64,000 nucleotides of DNA from Daphnia pulex (Eukaryota; Arthropoda; Branchiopoda; Diplostraca; Daphniidae), in contig NC_060021.1 in assembly GCF_021134715.1 (NCBI RefSeq), positions 186,001 to 250,000 of the forward strand, in the 5' to 3' direction. Shown here piece by piece: positions 58,701-64,000 of this stretch; position 1 is the stretch's first letter, and the number at the start of each line of letters is the position of its first letter. Below the pieces are notes generated by a model, which did no database searches, had not been told where the DNA came from, and saw only the letters and a list, made by a program, of their open reading frames with translations. Position numbers and translations under genes: made by a program.

Positions 58701-60464
58701 CCGACCTCGGTGACGGCCTACAAATTGACAGACGACGGCAAAACGGCGTGCAGCATTTGCAACAAAGTTTTCACGAAACCATCGCAACTGCGATTGCACA
58801 TCAACATCCATTATTTTGAGCGGCCGTTTCGGTGCGAGGCCTGCGCCGTTTCCTTCCGCACCAAGGGCCACCTGCAGAAGCACAAACGATCCGTGACTCA
58901 TTTCAATAAAGTCAACATGAATTTGACTTTCGGCACGCCCAGCACGGAGAATCCTCGACCGTTTAAATGTTCCGATTGCATGATCGCCTTCCGCATTCAC
59001 GGCCATCTGGCCAAACATCTCCGCTCCAAAATGCACATCATGAAACTGGAATGCCTGGGCAAATTGCCCTTTGGCACTTATGCCGAAATGGAACGATCGG
59101 GAATCAATCTCAACGAAATTGACACGACCGATTGCCACAATTCACTCGAAAGTCTCCAATCATTGGCCCATCGTCTCTACAAACAAGATCCATCCAAAAT
59201 CCAGCAATGGCAACAAGAGGTTTCTATCTATTTAAATTCCATTTGAAACTTTTAAAATTAATTCATTTTTGATGACTTAATTAGGCTCAAGTGGTAGCCG
59301 AGGCTAATTTGAGGGAACGGACAATTAGCGAATCGTCGGAAGAATTTTCGGATGTTGCGGATGATGAGCTGGATGAAGATGGGGAAGATAGCGACGGCCT
59401 TCCGGATGGAGCCGGTGTCGAAGAAGCTCCTCCTCCACGAAAATTGACACCAGTTGAAACACTTCCGGCACAGCCAGAAATGAGCCATCCGCCTCGTGCT
59501 GCTGCCGTGTCTCCAGACGCCAGGAAAGCTCCGCCTCCGCCACCAGCCATGTATTGTTCCGCTTGTGGAGATTCGTGCGTTTCCATGGAAGCGTTCCAAT
59601 CGCACGTCATGGAAAAACATCGGCCTCTGTCACCACCTACGACTAGGACACCCTTCAAGGCTTCTCCTCCCGCAACGGCTCCCGAGTCTCCCGCCAAATT
59701 GGCACCACCGTCCAACATCCAGCCAGACATTGGCAGGTATATCTTGTTGCACTCGACTTGGTTTATTCTTTTTACAAATCTCATTTACATTTATAAAAGG
59801 GTCGTCAATTTGGCTGTGGAATCGAGACGATCTCCATCCCGCGTGATGGAGACGGGCCCCAAGCCTGGCCCACCCTGGAACCGTGGTCCAGGTGACCTGC
59901 AATATGCACAACCCCGTGGTGGCTTTTACAGTGGCCCATCGCATTCATCTTCGACCATGTGGCCACAACCGCGACAGCCAACGATTGGTGACCTCATGAG
60001 CCTGGGCAATCCGCTGTCGGCTATTCCACCTCAGTGGCATCAGGATCCAGCCGCCATGGCCTGGATCGCATCCCGCCACATGATGCTGCCGGGTCATCCG
60101 CCCACTTATACCACTCCGCACCACTCTGGCGGCCATCACACCACCAACGGAGTAGCCATGCAGCCGCGCCTCTACAGTCCCACCTCCTCGAGTTCTTCCA
60201 TCGCAGCCAACGACGTCGACGTCGTTTTTCCCTGCGAACTTTGTGGAAAATCTTTCAATGCCAAAGACACACTCCGACAGGTATATTAACATACAAGAAA
60301 TTGAATCATCTCATCAATTAATACATTTTTTTATTTTTTATTTCTAGCACATGTTGGCTCACGCTCAACCGCGACCGTTCGTTTGTGAGTTTTGCGACGC
60401 TGGGTTCACGACTCAGAAGCACCTTGAATCGCATCTGGTTCTGCATCGGCCTCGTACGTCCTGA
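52754..60464 (+). CDS. shn: Schnurri/HIVEP-type large zinc-finger transcription factor
   Basis: Nuclear C2H2 factor that partners with Smads in BMP/Dpp transcriptional repression. Exons: 52754-52799, 54843-54938, 55015-59219, 59285-59736, 59800-60280, 60348-60464; 1,798 residues. The first intron is 2.04 kb, long for this window. Fingers: pair 1 (about 127-180; YVCHYCQHACAKPSVLEKH), pair 2 (about 959-1012; YVCEECGIRCKKPSMLKKH) followed by a long Asp/Glu run (about 1063-1090), a triple set (about 1292-1389) with MNLTFGTPSTENPRPFKCSD and LGKLPFGTYAEMERSGINLN, a single finger (about 1540-1560) and a last pair ending 6 residues before the stop. The acidic run after a ZAS finger pair and the triple set are diagnostic for Schnurri. 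A different first exon is possible, as exon 3 has an in-frame ATG-free start. Confidence 0.93.
52800..54842 (+). other. Large first intron of Schnurri
   Basis: GTAAGT donor at 52800 and TTCTCGCAG acceptor at 54842. Contains CCCA repeats (53003-53022) and CA runs (53657-53670, 54038-54050). A plausible site for enhancers; no gene seen. Confidence 0.7.
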
Positions 60465-61061
60465 TGATGCCAGTTTGATGACGTCACCCGGTGAAGTGTC
60501 CTCTCCACGATGTATATCTCTGATATATAAGCCTCACGATTTTTCGTGAACCGAGAACGTTTGTTTGTTTGTTGTAAATAATTGGCTTTTGCTATAGACA
60601 CTGTTGGTCGCTTTCTTTTTATTCTTGCTTGTAAATCCCTTTTGCGGTATTTTATCACGTTCTTCAGACATGGCGTAATTCAGAAACATATCAGATTGAC
60701 CCTAATCTTAATCGAAATGTATAGATGACAACTAAGTTTTGCGTTTACTTTATACCTGCTCAATCAAACTTGTTAATAAACTTATTTTTCAATACGGGAT
60801 TTATTTTCATTTTTCTCGACTTTCTTTATTTTTTTATAGACAATAAAAATGATTAATTAATTGTTTAATTTTATCAAATGAATTTTGATTGGAATGAATT
60901 TAATCTTTTTAAAAAATTAGCGAAAATTTAACGACTTGGCATCGTTGGGTTCTAGAATAAAATCGTCTGCTTCGTATGTTGACATCATTCCGAATCCGAA
61001 CATCTGATTTTCCGCATGCGTTCAATCATTCCACGTTGATCCTCAATTTAACCCAAATAAA
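60465..61061. other. Schnurri 3' UTR and GNL1 promoter
   Basis: 597 bases between two genes on the same strand. No gene. Confidence 0.5.
60775..60780 (+). other. Poly(A) signal of Schnurri
   Basis: AATAAA 311 bases after the stop codon, followed by T-rich DNA. Confidence 0.55.
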
Positions 61062-63359
61062 ATGGCTCCACCAAGTCGTCGCGTAGCTTTTTCTGCCAAA
61101 GCAAAGAAGAAGCAATTACAGAACAAACGAGAAGAAAACCGAGAACGTGACAAGGGAGATGGAGACTTTTTGGAAAAACGTAATACAAATTTATAGTTAT
61201 TTGTTAACTGTCTCTTGAAAAATTTGTTGTCGTGAAACAGGTAAAAAGAACTATGTTGCCCAACACCTGTTGACAAATGACAGTCAGGTTGCAGCAGGTC
61301 CATCGATGGAGGCAATTAATCTTCAACCCGGAACGGGCAGGAATGTCAACCGATTCAATTTGAAATTTCACGTAGAATCCAAGGAAGAAATTGAAGCGAG
61401 GAAAGAAATTGCCAGACAGGCAATTGTCCCTGAAGCAGAATCAGGTCTTGAACTGGGAACAGATTTCTGCTTCGTTCCAGGGCTTGAATTCCCCCAGAGA
61501 CCAAAATGGGACTATAATCTAACCCAACAAAAGCTGGTATTGTGGTTTTTCTTTGAGTTGCATTAATATGGCTAAATTTTTATTATATTGCAGGACATGA
61601 AAGAAAACAAGTATTTTCGTGAGTACATTGATGACATTGAAAAGTCTTTTCCTTTAGCTGAATTAAGCTACTTTGAATTGAATCTGGAAACATGGAGGCA
61701 GTTGTGGCGGGTTTTGGAAATGACTGACATATTGCTTGTTGTCATTGATTCCAGATTTCCAGTAAAGTTTCACTCAGTCCTTTTATAAAATCATTGTTCT
61801 AATTTTTTATTTTGTAGTCTTTGCTGTTTCCTCCATCTCTGTACAATTATGTTTCGCAGCACTTAAAAAGAGATGTCATTTTGGTCTTCAACAAAATCGA
61901 TTTGGTTCCCGCATCTGTTTTAGCTGCATGGAAACACTACTTTCAAACACAGTTTCCCTTACTACGCGTAAGTATACTCACTTTTATGTTTTCCCCGAGT
62001 TGATTTACTGATCTTCCCGGTTTTTAGATTGTTTTCTTTACGTCTTTGCCTTCTTATAACTTGAGAGATGGAGGTAGCAAGTCTGGTATGAAAACACAGC
62101 GCCGTAAAGGAACTATGAAAATGGCTGCTGAAGGTGCCAAAAAATTACTCGAGGTACCATTTATTATTATTCTACGTTTATATGCAATTATTTTAAAATT
62201 TTGTCTTTACCACTCAGGTTTGCGAGGATATCTGTGGAACTCAAGGCAAGTTTCATTCAGTTGTTATGTTACGGTAAGGTCAGGATTAAACGAAATAATA
62301 ATTGATGCAGTTGATTTGAGCGCTTGGCGGTCTAAAATCACTGAAGAAATGGCATTAAAAGGTGACGATGAAGAAGTCGAAATCGGAGAACTTATTCAAC
62401 AGGTTTGTGCCATTTAATATTGCAAACTATTGAAATCTTTTTATCAAGTAGTCTTTGGGTTACAGGTAAAGAAACCTGATGTAGGTTTTCATCAACAAGA
62501 AAGATTCCAAAGCGGTATGCTGACTATTGGATGTGTTGGACAGCCTAACGGTACTTGTTATACTTAAAAACTTGTAATATTCTTTTGTTTAATTCCCGTA
62601 TTTTAATGTAGTTGGAAAAAGTTCCCTTATTAATGCATTGATGGGGAAAAAGGTAAAAATCCTGTCAGTTTTAAAGTCGATTTTGTAAATTAACTTGTTA
62701 TCGATATTATTATACAGGTTGTGAGTGTTTCCAGAACTCCAGGTCATACCAAACATTTCCAAACCATCTTCCTGACACCCAATGTGAAATTGTGCGATTG
62801 TCCGGGATTGGTTTTCCCCTCGCAACTTCCACGCACGCTGCAGGTGTTGGTAGGAAGCTATCCCATCGCCCACCTACGAGAGCCTTACACAGCTGTTGGT
62901 TACGTTGGCAAGTATTTGAATTTGCCGGAATTGCTCAAGATGGGCCATCCTAGTGGCGAGAAAGCAACAGAAGGTCAAGAATGGTCGGCCTACGATATCT
63001 GCGAAGGATGGGCTATCAAACGAGGTTTCATGACCAAACGGGCTGCCCGACCCGACGTGGCTCGTTCTGCCAACCATCTTCTAAGACTAATATTGGAGGG
63101 GAGAATCACTTTGTACTTGCGGCCACCCAACTATAAAGCGGAAGAGTCGAAATGGCAGTCACACCCGGATGTAGCCGAAATTACCAACATTCAAGCACTC
63201 GGTCAAATGAAAGACGATGGTTGGCTGGAAGCAGCCGCAGAGGTGGTTGAAGAGGAAGATTCTAATCAAGAGAGTGAAGAAGAAGAAGATGATGAAAGCG
63301 AGGAAGAGCAAGTCCCTGCGTCTTCGAATAAATTTGCTTTACTGGAAGATGATGATTAA
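61062..63359 (+). CDS. GNL1: GNL1 circularly permuted GTPase (HSR1 family)
   Basis: YlqF/YawG-family GTPase linked to ribosome biogenesis. Exons: 61062-61179, 61241-61536, 61594-61761, 61818-61967, 62028-62153, 62218-62245, 62311-62402, 62466-62550, 62612-62652, 62718-63359; 581 residues. The motifs come in permuted order: G4 FNKID (about 218), then G1 GQPNVGKSSLINALMG (about 350), then G3 DCPGL (about 395). VVSVSRTPGHTKHFQT and EPYTAVGYV are GNL1 blocks. A Lys-rich N-terminus suggests nuclear targeting, and the C-terminus is acidic. The intron at 62246-62310 uses a GC donor (AAG/GCAAGT); the conserved protein (CEDICGTQVDLSAWRSKI) requires it. Confidence 0.96.
62246..62310 (+). other. GC-AG intron in GNL1
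   Basis: 65 bases from GCAAGT to TGATGCAG. Using the nearby GT (62274) instead would put a stop codon immediately after the junction. Confidence 0.85.
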
Positions 63360-64000
63360 AATGTATCAGATGTGTGAGATATATATAACTGAATCACAAA
63401 TCAACGTCGTTTATTTGAAAGAGCACTAGTTGGAACGCTTTTGTTTCTATAACATCGGTTCACATCGCCGTGGTTCCAAAGTAAGATGAGAGCCACTGAG
63501 CAAGGAAGAGAAAATAATTCATTTTATAGAGTCGATCCGCTTACAAAATTTTTCCCACAAGTTCCACAAAGTAAAACTCCCCGACATTATTATATCTAAC
63601 TAACCCCCCCGCAATTCAGAAGAAATGAATTTGTCGGTTGTTCCGGTAATGTATGACGACTTCCAGATTTGAATTTTGTTAGGTAATATGTCAAGAAAAA
63701 AAGCAAACAGGATAAGAGGTTGAATTTAGAGTATTTCACACACCATTAAATTCAACCCCTGGTAAAGAGCAGACACATTAAATATAGATGAAGAAAAAGG
63801 CCGAATGGAAATGCCATGCACATTCTCTCAGATTGCCAAGTATAAGAAATCAGATTGATCTAATTTCGCATTTTACTAATTTCTGTACAGAAAAATCACA
63901 ACGGGTCATCGACGTGTCCCTTCTAATGTAAAAAAAAAAGAGCCCTGAAGCTCCAATTGGCCCCGAGAATGTGAAAGGCAAGTTCAATGCCACATGAAAA
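63360..64000. other. GNL1 3' flank, no gene recognised
   Basis: AT-rich, with no open frame of interest. It may contain the 3' UTR of a gene beyond the window. Confidence 0.4.

Noticed and set aside
1-64000. CRISPR array, tRNA, rRNA or bacterial operon
   Set aside because: No regularly spaced repeats, cloverleaf or rRNA-like segment was seen; gene structure is eukaryotic throughout.

Overview
The window is a gene-dense arthropod nuclear contig, most likely a cladoceran crustacean of the Daphnia type. Supporting signs are spliced genes with very short introns (mostly 57-80 bp, GT-AG, one GC-AG), metazoan gene families closest to arthropod versions (Pellino, Schnurri, EndoU, a Gb3-synthase-like transferase), no bacterial operon structure, and intergenic DNA littered with short inverted-repeat elements. 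The species call is inference. Exon boundaries were read by eye and checked for reading phase; each spliced gene below sums to an intact frame.

Layout. 0.6-4.8 kb (+): pyruvate carboxylase. 5.9-8.0 kb (+): ALG12 mannosyltransferase, tail-to-tail with a COX7A-like gene (-). 9.5-10.7 kb (-): an intronless, membrane-anchored MIF4G-domain protein lying between two diverged direct repeats. 12.6-13.8 kb (+): secreted EndoU ribonuclease. 15.4-17.9 kb (+): ZC2HC1 zinc-finger protein. 19.2-21.7 kb (+): Pellino, tail-to-tail with ARL2 (-). 23.0-24.3 kb (-): Gb3-synthase-like glycosyltransferase. 24.3-34.5 kb is repeat-rich accessory DNA. It holds a tandem duplication with exon-like cores, a TTAA-flanked piggyBac-type MITE, an inverted-repeat element with a 30-bp palindrome, a minisatellite, an intronless RING membrane protein (-), and a decayed MRCK/Gek coiled-coil fragment (-).

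34.6-39.3 kb (-): a 1,457-residue predicted protein joining a degenerate 2-oxoglutarate-dioxygenase-like module to a C-terminal C2H2 array. 39.4-41.5 kb: nested large inverted repeats; the inner element has 215-bp arms, a GTGGTA target duplication and a two-exon ORF. 42.1-43.6 kb (-): TPRA1. 46.1-49.0 kb (+): acid sphingomyelinase. 50.0-50.9 kb (-): F-box protein resembling FBXO5/EMI. 52.8-60.5 kb (+): Schnurri/HIVEP. 61.1-63.4 kb (+): GNL1 GTPase.

The genes are unrelated housekeeping and signalling functions (anaplerosis, N-glycosylation, respiration, Toll-pathway ubiquitination, tubulin cofactor cycle, sphingolipid turnover, BMP transcription, ribosome biogenesis), not a pathway cluster. 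The most unusual items are the 2OG-like/zinc-finger fusion, the nested inverted-repeat elements with their cargo ORF, the TM-MIF4G gene, and a TAGATGGC motif resembling CTCF sites that recurs in intergenic DNA and is carried in the arms of the inner element.
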